Shown one piece after another: positions 17,440-25,593 of a stretch of 64,000 bases of DNA. Every line of letters begins with the position of its first letter. The first letter of the stretch is position 1. Origin of the DNA: Streptomyces griseus subsp. griseus. Lineage in GTDB: Bacteria > Actinomycetota > Actinomycetes > Streptomycetales > Streptomycetaceae. A model generated the notes under the pieces. The model had not been told where the DNA came from and searched no databases. It saw only the letters and a program-made list of their open reading frames with translations. The stretch lies in assembly GCF_003610995.1 (NCBI RefSeq), contig NZ_CP032543.1, forward strand, positions 6,138,001 to 6,202,000. Direction: 5' to 3'. Position numbers and translations under genes: made by a program.

Positions 17440-18792
17440 TCAGAAGTCCCATTCGGCGTCGTCGGCGTCGGCGACGACCGGTTCCGGGGCGGCGGCGAAC
17501 GCGGTGCCCGCCATACCGGCGGTCAGCGTCGTACCGTCCGCCGGGTCGATCAGCAGGAACGATCCGGTACGCCGGGAGTCGGCGTACGCGTCGAGGGCGA
17601 GCGGCTCGGCGGTCCGCACGACGACCCGGCCGATGTCGTTGGCGACCAGCTGCCCGGGCGCCGGGTGCTGCGAGAGGTCGTCCAGGGTGAGCCGGGACGG
17701 GATGTCCTTGACGATCGCCTTGACCGTACGGGTGGTGTGCTTCAACAGCACCCGCTTGCCCACCGAGAGCGGCTGGTCCGCCACATGGCAGACGGTCGCC
17801 TCGACGTCCTGGGTGACCGGCGGCGCGTCGTCGGCGGGGGCGATCAGGTCGCCGCGCGAGATGTCGATGTCGTCGGCCAGCCGGAGCGTCACCGACTGCG
17901 GCGCCCAGGCGATGTCCACGCTCTCACCGAGCGCGTCGATCCCCGTGATCGTGGTGGTGCGCCCCGAGGGGAGAACGGAGACGGCCTCGCCGACCCGGAA
18001 GACCCCGGCGGCGATCTGACCGGCGTACCCCCGGTAGTCCGGGTGCTCGGCGGTCTGCGGGCGGATCACGTACTGCACGGGGAAGCGCGCGTGGCAGGCG
18101 GTGAGGTCATGGCTGACCGGCACCGTCTCCAGGTGCTCCAGGACGGTCGGCCCGCCGTACCAGTCCATGTGCGCGGACGGCTCCACCACGTTGTCCCCGG
18201 CCAGCGCGGAGATGGGGATCGCGGTGATCTCCGGGACGCCGAGGGAAGCGGCGTACGCGGTGAACTCCTCGGCTATCGCGGCGAACACGGGCTCCGCGTA
18301 CTCGACCAGGTCCATCTTGTTGACGGCCAGCACCACATGCGGGACGCGCAGCAGCGCGGCGACGGCGGCGTGGCGACGGGTCTGCTCCACGACCCCGTTG
18401 CGGGCGTCGACCAGGACCACGGCCAGCTCGGCGGTGGAGGCGCCCGTCACCATGTTGCGGGTGTACTGCACATGGCCCGGGGTGTCCGCGAGGATGAACC
18501 GGCGGCGGGTGGTGGCGAAGTAGCGGTAGGCGACATCGATGGTGATGCCCTGCTCGCGCTCGGCCCGCAGCCCGTCGGTCAGCAGCGCCAGGTCCGGCGC
18601 TTCCTGCCCCCGGCTCAGCGACACCTGCTCCACGGCCTCCAGCTGGTCCGTGAGGATCGACTTGGAGTCGTGCAGCAGACGTCCCACGAGGGTGGACTTG
18701 CCGTCGTCGACCGACCCGGCGGTGGCGAACCGCAGCAGGGTGGTGGCCGACAGCCGCTCGGCGGAGAGGGCCGGGAGGATGGGTGTGGTCAT
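17440..18792 (-). CDS. cysN: Sulfate adenylyltransferase subunit 1 (GTPase)
   Basis: A 450-residue EF-Tu-like GTPase. G1 is GSVDDGKST, G3 is ADTPGHVQYTRNM, and G4 is NKMD, followed by two beta-barrel domains. With CysD it makes adenosine 5'-phosphosulfate from ATP and sulfate, GTP hydrolysis pulling the reaction forward. There is no fused APS kinase domain, consistent with a separate cysC nearby. The gene follows cysD by 2 bp. It ends with an acidic tail. Confidence 0.95.
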   Translation of the reverse strand: MTTPILPALSAERLSATTLLRFATAGSVDDGKSTLVGRLLHDSKSILTDQLEAVEQVSLSRGQEAPDLALLTDGLRAEREQGITIDVAYRYFATTRRRFILADTPGHVQYTRNMVTGASTAELAVVLVDARNGVVEQTRRHAAVAALLRVPHVVLAVNKMDLVEYAEPVFAAIAEEFTAYAASLGVPEITAIPISALAGDNVVEPSAHMDWYGGPTVLEHLETVPVSHDLTACHARFPVQYVIRPQTAEHPDYRGYAGQIAAGVFRVGEAVSVLPSGRTTTITGIDALGESVDIAWAPQSVTLRLADDIDISRGDLIAPADDAPPVTQDVEATVCHVADQPLSVGKRVLLKHTTRTVKAIVKDIPSRLTLDDLSQHPAPGQLVANDIGRVVVRTAEPLALDAYADSRRTGSFLLIDPADGTTLTAGMAGTAFAAAPEPVVADADDAEWDF

Positions 18793-18794
18793 GG

Positions 18795-19730
18795 TTAGAA
18801 GTACCCCTCGCGCTTGCGGTCTTCCATCGCGGCCTCGGACATCTTGTCGTCGGCGCGGGTCGCGCCCCGCTCGGTGAGCCGGGAGGCGGCGATCTCGGTG
18901 ATCACGGCCTCCAGGGTGGTGGCGTCGGAGTCGACGGCACCGGTGCAGGACATGTCGCCCACCGTGCGGTAGCGCACCAGACGGGTCTCGGTGGCCTCGT
19001 GCTCCTTGGGGCCGCCCCAGCCGCCGGCCGTCAGCCACATGCCGTTGCGGGAGAAGACCTCGCGCTCATGGGCGAAGTAGATCTCCGGCAGCTCGATCCC
19101 CTCGCGCTCGATGTACTGCCAGACGTCCAGCTCGGTCCAGTTGGAGATCGGGAAGACCCGCACATGCTCACCGGGGGCGTGCCGGCCGTTGTACAGCTGC
19201 CACAGCTCGGGGCGCTGGCGGCGCGGGTCCCACTGCGAGAACTCGTCGCGCAGCGAGAAGACCCGCTCCTTGGCGCGCGCCTTCTCCTCGTCGCGCCGTC
19301 CGCCGCCGAACACCGCGTCGAAGCGGTGCTGCTGGATCGCCTCGGTGAGCGGGACGGTCTGGAGCGGGTTGCGGGTGCCGTCGGGGCGCTCGCGGAGCTT
19401 CCCGGCGTCGATGTACTCCTGCACGGAGGCGACATGGAGCCGCAGCCCGTGCTTCGCCACCGTGCGGTCGCGGTACTCCAGGACCTCGGGGAAGTTGTGC
19501 CCGGTGTCCACGTGCAGCAGCGTGAACGGCACCGGCGCGGGCGCGAACGCCTTGAGCGCCAGGTGCAGCATCACGATGGAGTCCTTGCCCCCGGAGAAGA
19601 GGATCACCGGCCGCTCGAACTCGCCCGCCACCTCACGGAAGATGTGGACCGCCTCGGACTCCAGGGAGTCCAGGTGGTTGAGCGCGTACGGGTTGACCGT
19701 GCCCTCCGGCACGCTGGTGACGGTGCTCAC
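18795..19730 (-). CDS. cysD: Sulfate adenylyltransferase subunit 2
   Basis: The 311-residue catalytic subunit of ATP sulfurylase, an adenine nucleotide alpha-hydrolase superfamily member with the PP-loop FSGGKDS. HVDTGHNFPEV and the GGGRRDEEKARAKER segment are signature regions. It activates sulfate to APS with CysN. GTG 19730 overlaps the cysC stop as GTGA, with GAGAGGGG upstream, so the longer frame to 19916 is not used. Confidence 0.95.
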   Translation of the reverse strand: MSTVTSVPEGTVNPYALNHLDSLESEAVHIFREVAGEFERPVILFSGGKDSIVMLHLALKAFAPAPVPFTLLHVDTGHNFPEVLEYRDRTVAKHGLRLHVASVQEYIDAGKLRERPDGTRNPLQTVPLTEAIQQHRFDAVFGGGRRDEEKARAKERVFSLRDEFSQWDPRRQRPELWQLYNGRHAPGEHVRVFPISNWTELDVWQYIEREGIELPEIYFAHEREVFSRNGMWLTAGGWGGPKEHEATETRLVRYRTVGDMSCTGAVDSDATTLEAVITEIAASRLTERGATRADDKMSEAAMEDRKREGYF

Positions 19731-20272
19731 GCCAGGCCCCTCTCGGTGAGCAGCGCGTGGAGCGCCGCCGCTGACTCCTGCACGGTCTGCTGGTGCGACT
19801 CGATGCGCAGGTCGGGCGATTCGGGCGCCTCGTAAGGGTCGTCGACCCCGGTGAGACCGCTGATCTCGCCCGCCGCCTGCTTGGCGTAGAGACCCTTCAC
19901 ATCCCGTACGGAGCACACCTCGACGGGCGTCGCCACGTGCACCTCCAGGTAGGTGGTGGACTCGGCGGCGTGGCGCTTGCGGACCGCCTCGCGGCTGTCG
20001 GCGAACGGGGCGATGACGGGGACCAGCACCTTCACGCCGTTGGCGGCGAGGAGTTCGGCGACGAAGCCGATCCGGGTCACGTTGGTGTGCCGGTCCTCGC
20101 GGGAGAAGCCGAGGCCCGCGGAGAGGAACTCCCGGATCTCGTCGCCGTCGAGTACCTCCACCTGGTGGCCCTCGGTCCGCAGCCGGCCCGCCAGCTCGTA
20201 GGCGATGGTGGTCTTGCCCGCGCTCGGCAGACCGGTCAGCCAGATCGTGGCTCCCGTCTCCGTCACGCTCAT
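19727..20272 (-). CDS. cysC: Adenylylsulfate kinase
   Basis: A 181-residue APS kinase. The P-loop is GLPSAGKTT; DGDEIREFLSAGLGFSREDR and VCSVRDVKGLYAKQAAGEI are family hallmarks. It phosphorylates APS to PAPS. The adjacent cysH has the cysteine pattern of an APS reductase, so PAPS may serve mainly sulfotransferases here, unless the reductase accepts both. ATG 20272 has AGGAG at a normal distance. Confidence 0.94.
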   Translation of the reverse strand: MSVTETGATIWLTGLPSAGKTTIAYELAGRLRTEGHQVEVLDGDEIREFLSAGLGFSREDRHTNVTRIGFVAELLAANGVKVLVPVIAPFADSREAVRKRHAAESTTYLEVHVATPVEVCSVRDVKGLYAKQAAGEISGLTGVDDPYEAPESPDLRIESHQQTVQESAAALHALLTERGLA

Positions 20273-20295
20273 CGAACTCTCCTGATCAGTCGTCA

Positions 20296-21012
20296 TCAGC
20301 CGTGCAGCCCGCATTCGGTCTTGCCCCGGCCGGCCCAGCGGCCGGCCCGTGCGTCCTCGCCCTCCAGCACCCGGCGGGTGCAGGGCGCGCAGCCGACGGA
20401 GGCGTAACCGTCCATCAGCAGCGGGTTGGTGAGCACCCCGTGCTCCGAGACGTAGGCGTCCACGTCGTCCTGGGTCCAGCGGGCGACGGGGGAGACCTTC
20501 ACCTTGCGGCGCTTGGCGTCCCAGCCCACGACCGGGGTGTTCGCCCGGGTCGGGGACTCGTCGCGGCGCAGCCCCGTCGCCCAGGCGGCGTACGCGGTCA
20601 GGCCGTCCTCCAACGGCTTGACCTTGCGCAGCGCGCAGCACAGGTCGGGGTCGCGGTCGTGCAGCTTCGCACCGTGCTCCGCGTCCTGCTCGGCCACCGT
20701 CTGCCGGGGGGTGATCGTGATGACGTTGACGTCCATCACCGCGTCCACGGCGTCCCGGGTCCCGATGGTCTCGGGGAAGTGGTAGCCGGTGTCCAGGAAG
20801 ACCACGTCGACGCCCGGCATCATCCGCGAGGCCAGGTGCGCGACCACGGCGTCCTCCATGGAGGAGGTGACGCAGAAGCGCGGCCCGAAGGTGTCGGTGG
20901 CCCACTTCAGGATCTCGGTGGCGGAGGCGTCCTCCAGCTCCCGGCCCGCGCGCTCGGCCAGCTCCTGGAGCTCGCGGTCGGTCAGCTCCCCGCTGGTCAG
21001 AGTGTCCGTCAT
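20296..21012 (-). CDS. cysH: Adenylylsulfate (APS) reductase
   Basis: A 238-residue reductase. The nucleotide-binding SSMEDAVVAH region and VFLDTGYHFPET are present. DLCCALRKVKPL plus SVGCAPCTRR supply the CC...CxxC quartet that binds a [4Fe-4S] cluster in assimilatory APS reductases, as opposed to cluster-free PAPS reductases. The C-terminal ECGLH carries the redox-active Cys. It makes sulfite for the upstream-encoded sulfite reductase. Its start overlaps the zinc-ribbon gene by 4 bp. Confidence 0.94.
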   Translation of the reverse strand: MTDTLTSGELTDRELQELAERAGRELEDASATEILKWATDTFGPRFCVTSSMEDAVVAHLASRMMPGVDVVFLDTGYHFPETIGTRDAVDAVMDVNVITITPRQTVAEQDAEHGAKLHDRDPDLCCALRKVKPLEDGLTAYAAWATGLRRDESPTRANTPVVGWDAKRRKVKVSPVARWTQDDVDAYVSEHGVLTNPLLMDGYASVGCAPCTRRVLEGEDARAGRWAGRGKTECGLHG

Positions 21013-21188
21013 ATCCGGTCCCCTTCACCGTCGTTGCGCTGTACGCCCCGGGTCAGCAGACCCAGGAACTTCAGCTGGAACGCACGGTTGCAGGAGGCAC
21101 ATTCCCAGGCGCCGTGGCCACTCTCGTTGGGGCGCAGGTCCTCGTCGCCGCAGTACGGGCAGTAGAACGGGGCGGCTCGCTCGCTCAT
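21009..21188 (-). CDS. Small zinc-ribbon protein of the sulfate reduction operon
   Basis: A 59-residue protein with two CxxC knuckles (CPYC near the N-terminus and CASC in the middle), forming a probable zinc ribbon or rubredoxin-like site. It overlaps both neighbours by 4 bp (sir upstream, cysH downstream), so it is translated in step with them. Similar tiny proteins are known in this position in actinobacterial sulfate assimilation operons. Their role is not established; an electron-transfer or assembly function for Sir or CysH is an inference. Confidence 0.85.
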   Translation of the reverse strand: MSERAAPFYCPYCGDEDLRPNESGHGAWECASCNRAFQLKFLGLLTRGVQRNDGEGDRI

Positions 21189-22882
21189 GACAGCGACTCC
21201 GCACTGGCGCGCGCCGCCCAGGCCGCGAAGCGCTCGCCGTCCTCGCGCTCCTCCTGGAACCGGCCGAGCACCCGCTCCACGTAGTCCGGCAGTTCGGCCG
21301 ACGTGACCTTCAGGCCGCGGACCTTGCGGCCGAACCCGGCCTCCAGGCCGAGCGCGCCGCCCAGGTGCACCTGGTAGCCCTCGACCTGCTGACCGTTCTC
21401 GTCCAGCATCAGCTGGCCCTTGAGACCGATGTCCGCGACCTGGATACGGGCGCAGGCGTTCGGGCAGCCGTTGATGTTGATGGTGATCGGGTGGTCGAAC
21501 TCCGGGATGCGGCGCTCCAGTTCGTCGATGAGCGAGGCGCCGCGCGCCTTCGTCTCGACGATCGCCAGCTTGCAGAACTCGATGCCGGTGCAGGCCATCG
21601 TGCCCCGCCGGAACGGGGACGGTGTGACCTTGAGGTCCAGCGCCTCCAGACCGGCGACCAGGGACTCCACCTGCTCCTCGGCCACGTCCAGCACGATCAT
21701 CTTCTGCTCGGCGGTGGTCCGCACCCGGCCCGAACCGTGGGCCTCGGCCACCTCGGCGATCTTGGTGAGGGTGGCCCCGTCGACGCGGCCCACCCGCGCG
21801 GCGAAGCCGACGTAGAAGCGGCCGTCCTTCTGCCGGTGCACCCCGAGGTGGTCGCGCCAGGTCTGGACGGGCTGCTCGGGCGCGGGGCCGTCGATCAGCT
21901 TGCGCTGGAGGTAGTCGTCCTCCAGGACCTGGCGGAACTTCTCGGCGCCCCAGTCCGCGACGAGGAACTTCAGGCGGGCGCGGGTGCGCAGCCGCCGGTA
22001 GCCGTAGTCGCGGAAGATCCCGATGACCCCGCCGTACACGTCGGCCACCTCGTCCAGCGGCACCCAGGCGCCGAGCCGGACCCCGAGCTTGGGGTTGGTG
22101 GAGAGCCCGCCGCCGACCCAGAGGTCGAAGCCGGGGCCGTGCTCGGGGTGGTTCACACCGACGAACGCGATGTCGTTGATCTCGTGCGCCACGTCCAGCT
22201 GCGGGGAGCCGGAGACGGCGGACTTGAACTTGCGGGGCAGGTTGGAGAAGTCGGGGTTGCCGATGAACCGGCGCTGGATCTCGTCGATCGCGGGCGTGCC
22301 GTCGATGATCTCGTTCTCGGCGATGCCCGCCACGGGGGAGCCGAGGATCACGCGGGGGGTGTCGCCGCAGGCCTCGGTGGTGGAGAGCCCCACCTCTTCG
22401 AGGCGCCGCCAGATCTCCGGCACGTCCTCGATCCGGATCCAGTGGTACTGCACGTTCTGCCGGTCGGTGAGGTCGGCGGTGCCGCGCGCGAACTCCTGGG
22501 AGATCTCCCCGATCACCCGCAGCTGCTGGGTGGTCAGCCGGCCGCCGTCGATCCGGACGCGCAGCATGAAGAACTTGTCGTCCAGCTCCTCCGGCTCCAG
22601 CACGGCCGTCTTGCCGCCGTCGATGCCGGGCTTGCGCTGGGTGTACAGACCCCACCAACGCATGCGTCCGCGCAAGTCGTTGGGGTCGATGGAGTCGAAA
22701 CCGCGCTTGGAGTAGATCGTCTCGATACGTGTCCGTACGTTGAGACCGTCGTCGTCCTTCTTGAACTGCTCGTTCCCGTTGAGGGGGGTGTGGTGGCCCA
22801 CGGCCCACTGACCCTCGCCACGGTGGCGTCCGGCCTTGCGGCGGGGCGTGGTGGTCGCAGGCTGTTCCGGGGTAGCGGCCAT
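21185..22882 (-). CDS. sir: Ferredoxin-dependent sulfite/nitrite reductase
   Basis: A 565-residue siroheme/[4Fe-4S] reductase with two repeats of the ferredoxin-like half-domain and the siroheme domain. TGIEFC and NGCPNAC supply the four cluster cysteines (CX5C and CX3C). The chain DRQNVQYHWIRIEDVPEIW is typical. In this operon it should reduce sulfite to sulfide with six electrons; sequence alone cannot exclude nitrite. ATG 22882 is preferred over an upstream frame extension, with GAAGGA 9 bases before it. It is the first large gene after the cysteine leader peptide. Confidence 0.93.
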   Translation of the reverse strand: MAATPEQPATTTPRRKAGRHRGEGQWAVGHHTPLNGNEQFKKDDDGLNVRTRIETIYSKRGFDSIDPNDLRGRMRWWGLYTQRKPGIDGGKTAVLEPEELDDKFFMLRVRIDGGRLTTQQLRVIGEISQEFARGTADLTDRQNVQYHWIRIEDVPEIWRRLEEVGLSTTEACGDTPRVILGSPVAGIAENEIIDGTPAIDEIQRRFIGNPDFSNLPRKFKSAVSGSPQLDVAHEINDIAFVGVNHPEHGPGFDLWVGGGLSTNPKLGVRLGAWVPLDEVADVYGGVIGIFRDYGYRRLRTRARLKFLVADWGAEKFRQVLEDDYLQRKLIDGPAPEQPVQTWRDHLGVHRQKDGRFYVGFAARVGRVDGATLTKIAEVAEAHGSGRVRTTAEQKMIVLDVAEEQVESLVAGLEALDLKVTPSPFRRGTMACTGIEFCKLAIVETKARGASLIDELERRIPEFDHPITININGCPNACARIQVADIGLKGQLMLDENGQQVEGYQVHLGGALGLEAGFGRKVRGLKVTSAELPDYVERVLGRFQEEREDGERFAAWAARASAESLS

Positions 22883-23255
22883 GACAGTACGTCCTTCGGG
22901 ACTGCAGGAGGGCGGCTCTGAACGGCGCACTCGCGCTGAGGCGCGGCGGTGCGCTGGGTTCGGCAGAGGTAAGAGGGTGCGGCGGTGCTGGGTCTCTCAG
23001 CCCACCGGACAGATGGCGCTGGACATGCGGCCGAGGTCGACGTGGCGTCGACTCACCAAGGCAATTCCAGTTCCAGGCATGACGGAAGCGTGTCACGCGG
23101 ATCTCGGGGCAGTCCACCACTATCCATGATGTGGACGAGATGGTCTCGAAGGGTGAGACATTGTGGTGGTGGTCACACGTCGCGTCCGTCGCAAGGGGGG
23201 CAAATCGCTCCCGGGCGAGGCCGGTGAGGGCCCCGAGCGGGGGCCGGGACGGGGG
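22883..23255. other. Regulatory region of the sulfur operon
   Basis: This 373-bp region contains the 27-residue leader ORF (22997-23080), a 114-base gap to sir, and upstream sequence with an inverted repeat GTCCAC...GTGGAC (23112-23117, 23131-23136) and GAGA-TGG-TCTC (23138-23148). These may be a regulator site near the leader promoter. No other gene is seen. Confidence 0.5.
22997..23080 (-). CDS. Cysteine-containing leader peptide of the sulfur operon
   Basis: A 27-residue ORF reading MPGTGIALVSRRHVDLGRM and then SSAICPVG, with a single Cys five codons before the stop. Short peptides of this form, with a conserved RRHVDLGR core and a terminal Cys, occur ahead of sulfur genes in Streptomyces. 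Cys-rich leaders in mycobacteria are reported as cysteine-responsive attenuators. Here it lies 114 bases before sir on the same strand. Stalling at the Cys codon when charged tRNA-Cys is scarce could alter downstream RNA folding. The ORF is seen directly; the mechanism is inferred. Confidence 0.85.
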   Translation of the reverse strand: MPGTGIALVSRRHVDLGRMSSAICPVG

Positions 23256-23888
23256 TCAGGCGCCGTACGCTCCCGGCCAGGGTCCCGGGGTCGCCACGTC
23301 CGGCTCCACTTCAGTCTTCGTGTCGAAGAGCCGGAAGCCCCGGCGCAGATAGTTGTCCATCGCGTACGGACCGTCCTTCGAGCACGTGTGCAGCCACACC
23401 CGCTCCGTCGGCGGCCGCCCGGGCCACCGCTCCGCCAGGTCCCAGGCGCGCTCCACCCCGTACGACAGCAGATGGCCGCCGATCCGCCGCCCCCGGAACG
23501 CCGGGATCAGCCCGAAGTACAGGATCTCGACCACGCCGCCGTCCTGGGCGTCCAGCTGGACGTATCCGGCCGGCGTCCCGTCCACGTACGCCACCCAGGT
23601 CTCCGAGCCGGGCCGATCGAGGAGCTCCTGCCACTGTGCGTACGTCAGCGCCAGCCGGTCGGTCCAGTGGATGTCGCCGCCCACGGCGGAGTAGAGGAAC
23701 CGGCTGAACTCCGGCAGCACCACCTCGGACCGGACGATGCGCAGATCGCCCTCCGGTACGGCGGCGGGCCGCAGATCGCCCGGCGAGGTCTGCTCCAGCG
23801 ACCAGATGGTGACCTCGACGGTCCCGGCCGTCTCCTGCGTCTCCGTCGCCTCGGCGGCCGGTACGGGGGGCTGTGCGGGGTTGCTCAT
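23256..23888 (-). CDS. GNAT-family N-acetyltransferase
   Basis: A 210-residue protein with a disordered Pro/Glu/Thr-rich N-terminus of about 25 residues and a GNAT acetyltransferase domain. The acetyl-CoA motif A is FGLIPAFRGRRIGGHLL; motif B follows near VWLHTCSKDGPYAMDNYLRRGF. The acceptor substrate is unknown. It is transcribed leftward, 49 bp downstream of the GAF regulator gene, and could be its operon partner. Confidence 0.85.
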   Translation of the reverse strand: MSNPAQPPVPAAEATETQETAGTVEVTIWSLEQTSPGDLRPAAVPEGDLRIVRSEVVLPEFSRFLYSAVGGDIHWTDRLALTYAQWQELLDRPGSETWVAYVDGTPAGYVQLDAQDGGVVEILYFGLIPAFRGRRIGGHLLSYGVERAWDLAERWPGRPPTERVWLHTCSKDGPYAMDNYLRRGFRLFDTKTEVEPDVATPGPWPGAYGA

Positions 23889-23936
23889 GGCGGCCAGAAA
23901 ACCATGCGGCCCCCGGCCGGCGCACAGCGGGCCCGC

Positions 23937-25277
23937 TCATCGGCCCGCCCAGCGCCCCGGGCCCCGCCCCGCCCGTCGCCCCCGGTCAGGCCGGTGCCGC
24001 CCCCCGCCGCGCCCCCTCACCACCGGCGCCTTCGAGTGCGGCAGCAGGTCCGCCGGGTGCTCCGGGTGGACCACCTCGACCTCCACGCCGTCCCCGAAGC
24101 GGTACGGGCGGTGCGCCAGCACCTCCGCCAGATGGCGCCGGAGCCGCGAGATCTCGGCCCGTACCGTCACCGTCCGGGTCGCGTCCCCGAAGATGTCCTG
24201 CGCCAGCTCGGAGGCGCTGCGCCCCTCCCGGTGCACCGCCAGCGCGTACAGCAGCTCCGCGTGGCGCGGCGAGAGCCGCTGCGTCGAGGTGCCCAGCGGA
24301 CCCACCAGATGCACGGCCAGCGCCCGCGGCCGGCTCAGATCCAGCACCGCCCGGCGCGGCGCCCCCTCCGCCGTACCGTCCGACACCTGCACCAGCCAGC
24401 CCCCCGGCAGCGGCTCCACCCGGCACATCCCGAGCGAGGGCAGCCACACCCGCCCCGCCTCCAGCGACTTCGGCAGCGGCAGCCGGTCCACCGGCGGCAT
24501 CCCCGTCACCGCCGCCAGCCACCCGTGGGTGTCCACGGCCAGCGCACGGCCCCCGATCCGGCACAGGATCGGCGCCGCCACCGCGCGCAGCCGTTCGATC
24601 GCCACCAGATGCCGGGTGCGGATCTCGCCCTCGGCGAGCCGCGCCACCGAGTCCACCAGCGCCAGCGTCGCCGGATGGAAGGTGGAGGCCGGTCCGCTGA
24701 TGTCGACGATCCCCACCAGCCGCCCGTCGCGCGGATCACGGACCGGGGCCGCCGCGCAGGTCCAGTTGTGCAGGGCCCGGATGAAGTGCTCGGCCGAGTG
24801 GACCTGGATGGGCGCGCGGGCCGCCAGCGCCGTACCGATCGCGTTCGTCCCCGTCGCCCCCTCCGCCCAGGCCGCCCCCTCCGCCAGGCAGATGTCATGG
24901 GCCCGGTGCAGCACCCCGGAGTTGCCCTGGCGCCACAGCACCCGGCCCTCCATGTCGGTGACCACCATGATCTGCTGCGCCGCGTCGGCTATCGAGGCGA
25001 GCCCCGCCCGCAGCAGCGGCATCACCTCGCCGAGCACCGTGGTGTGCCGCCGGTGTTCTATCTCCTCGGCCTGTAACAGCTCGCTCTGCGGCGACTGCTC
25101 GGGGTCCATGCCGCTGCGCACCACCCGCTCCCAGGAGGCGTCGATCTCCGCGCGCGGGGCGAGGGAGGACCGCTCACCCGCCAGCCGGGCCTCCCTGGCC
25201 CGGTGGAGCAGCCGGGTCGCGCGGTCTGCCTCCTGGCCGATCACCCGCACCACTCCGGCAGAACCCGTCTTCCTCAT
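23937..25277 (-). CDS. GAF-domain transcriptional regulator (AcoR-like N-terminus)
   Basis: A 446-residue protein. The N-terminal third looks like the sensory part of AcoR-type activators: a helical SWERVVRSGMDPEQ segment, then a GAF domain with GATGTNAIGTALAARAPIQVHSAEHF. It lacks the AAA+ sigma-54 domain. Instead the C-terminus has a winged-helix-like segment (LSPRHAELLYALAVHREGRS and TVRAEISRLRRHL) and a basic Arg/Gly-rich tail. Such regulators in Streptomyces often control dehydrogenase genes. The palindrome at 25369-25386 upstream is a candidate autoregulatory site. ATG 25277 was chosen over the longer open frame. Confidence 0.8.
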   Translation of the reverse strand: MRKTGSAGVVRVIGQEADRATRLLHRAREARLAGERSSLAPRAEIDASWERVVRSGMDPEQSPQSELLQAEEIEHRRHTTVLGEVMPLLRAGLASIADAAQQIMVVTDMEGRVLWRQGNSGVLHRAHDICLAEGAAWAEGATGTNAIGTALAARAPIQVHSAEHFIRALHNWTCAAAPVRDPRDGRLVGIVDISGPASTFHPATLALVDSVARLAEGEIRTRHLVAIERLRAVAAPILCRIGGRALAVDTHGWLAAVTGMPPVDRLPLPKSLEAGRVWLPSLGMCRVEPLPGGWLVQVSDGTAEGAPRRAVLDLSRPRALAVHLVGPLGTSTQRLSPRHAELLYALAVHREGRSASELAQDIFGDATRTVTVRAEISRLRRHLAEVLAHRPYRFGDGVEVEVVHPEHPADLLPHSKAPVVRGRGGGRHRPDRGRRAGRGPGRWAGR

Positions 25278-25593
25278 GGTCCCCACCCGTTCCCCCCGAA
25301 ACACTCCGAGCTGCTCCGGCCCCATCCTGCCGCCGCCCGTGTACGCCCACCGCGCAGTCCACACAATGGTTGCAACCCTTTGCAACTCTGGCGATGCCTC
25401 ACCGGACCGTACGAGAGTGGCAGCGTGCCGTACGCCGGGCCCGTGCCCGGCGATCGGCGCGGTGCAAGCATGGAGGGTGGTGCCGTGTCGGCGCAGCACC
25501 ACCCTCCGTCGCTTCCCCCTCGTCGCCCGGTCGGAGACCGGCCCTGGGGAGTGTCCGGCGGATCAGGGCCGGACGGACCGCGCCGGACACGCC
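25278..25593. other. Intergenic region upstream of the GAF regulator
   Basis: 316 bp without a recognisable gene. It holds the GTTGCAA palindrome described separately and presumably the regulator promoter. The acyl-CoA dehydrogenase gene ends at its right edge. Confidence 0.45.
25369..25386. promoter_or_regulatory. Perfect inverted repeat GTTGCAA-N4-TTGCAAC
   Basis: Seven-base perfect arms (25369-25375, 25380-25386) separated by CCCT, about 92 bp before the GAF-regulator start codon. The form suits a dimeric DNA-binding protein; which protein is unknown. Confidence 0.5.
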
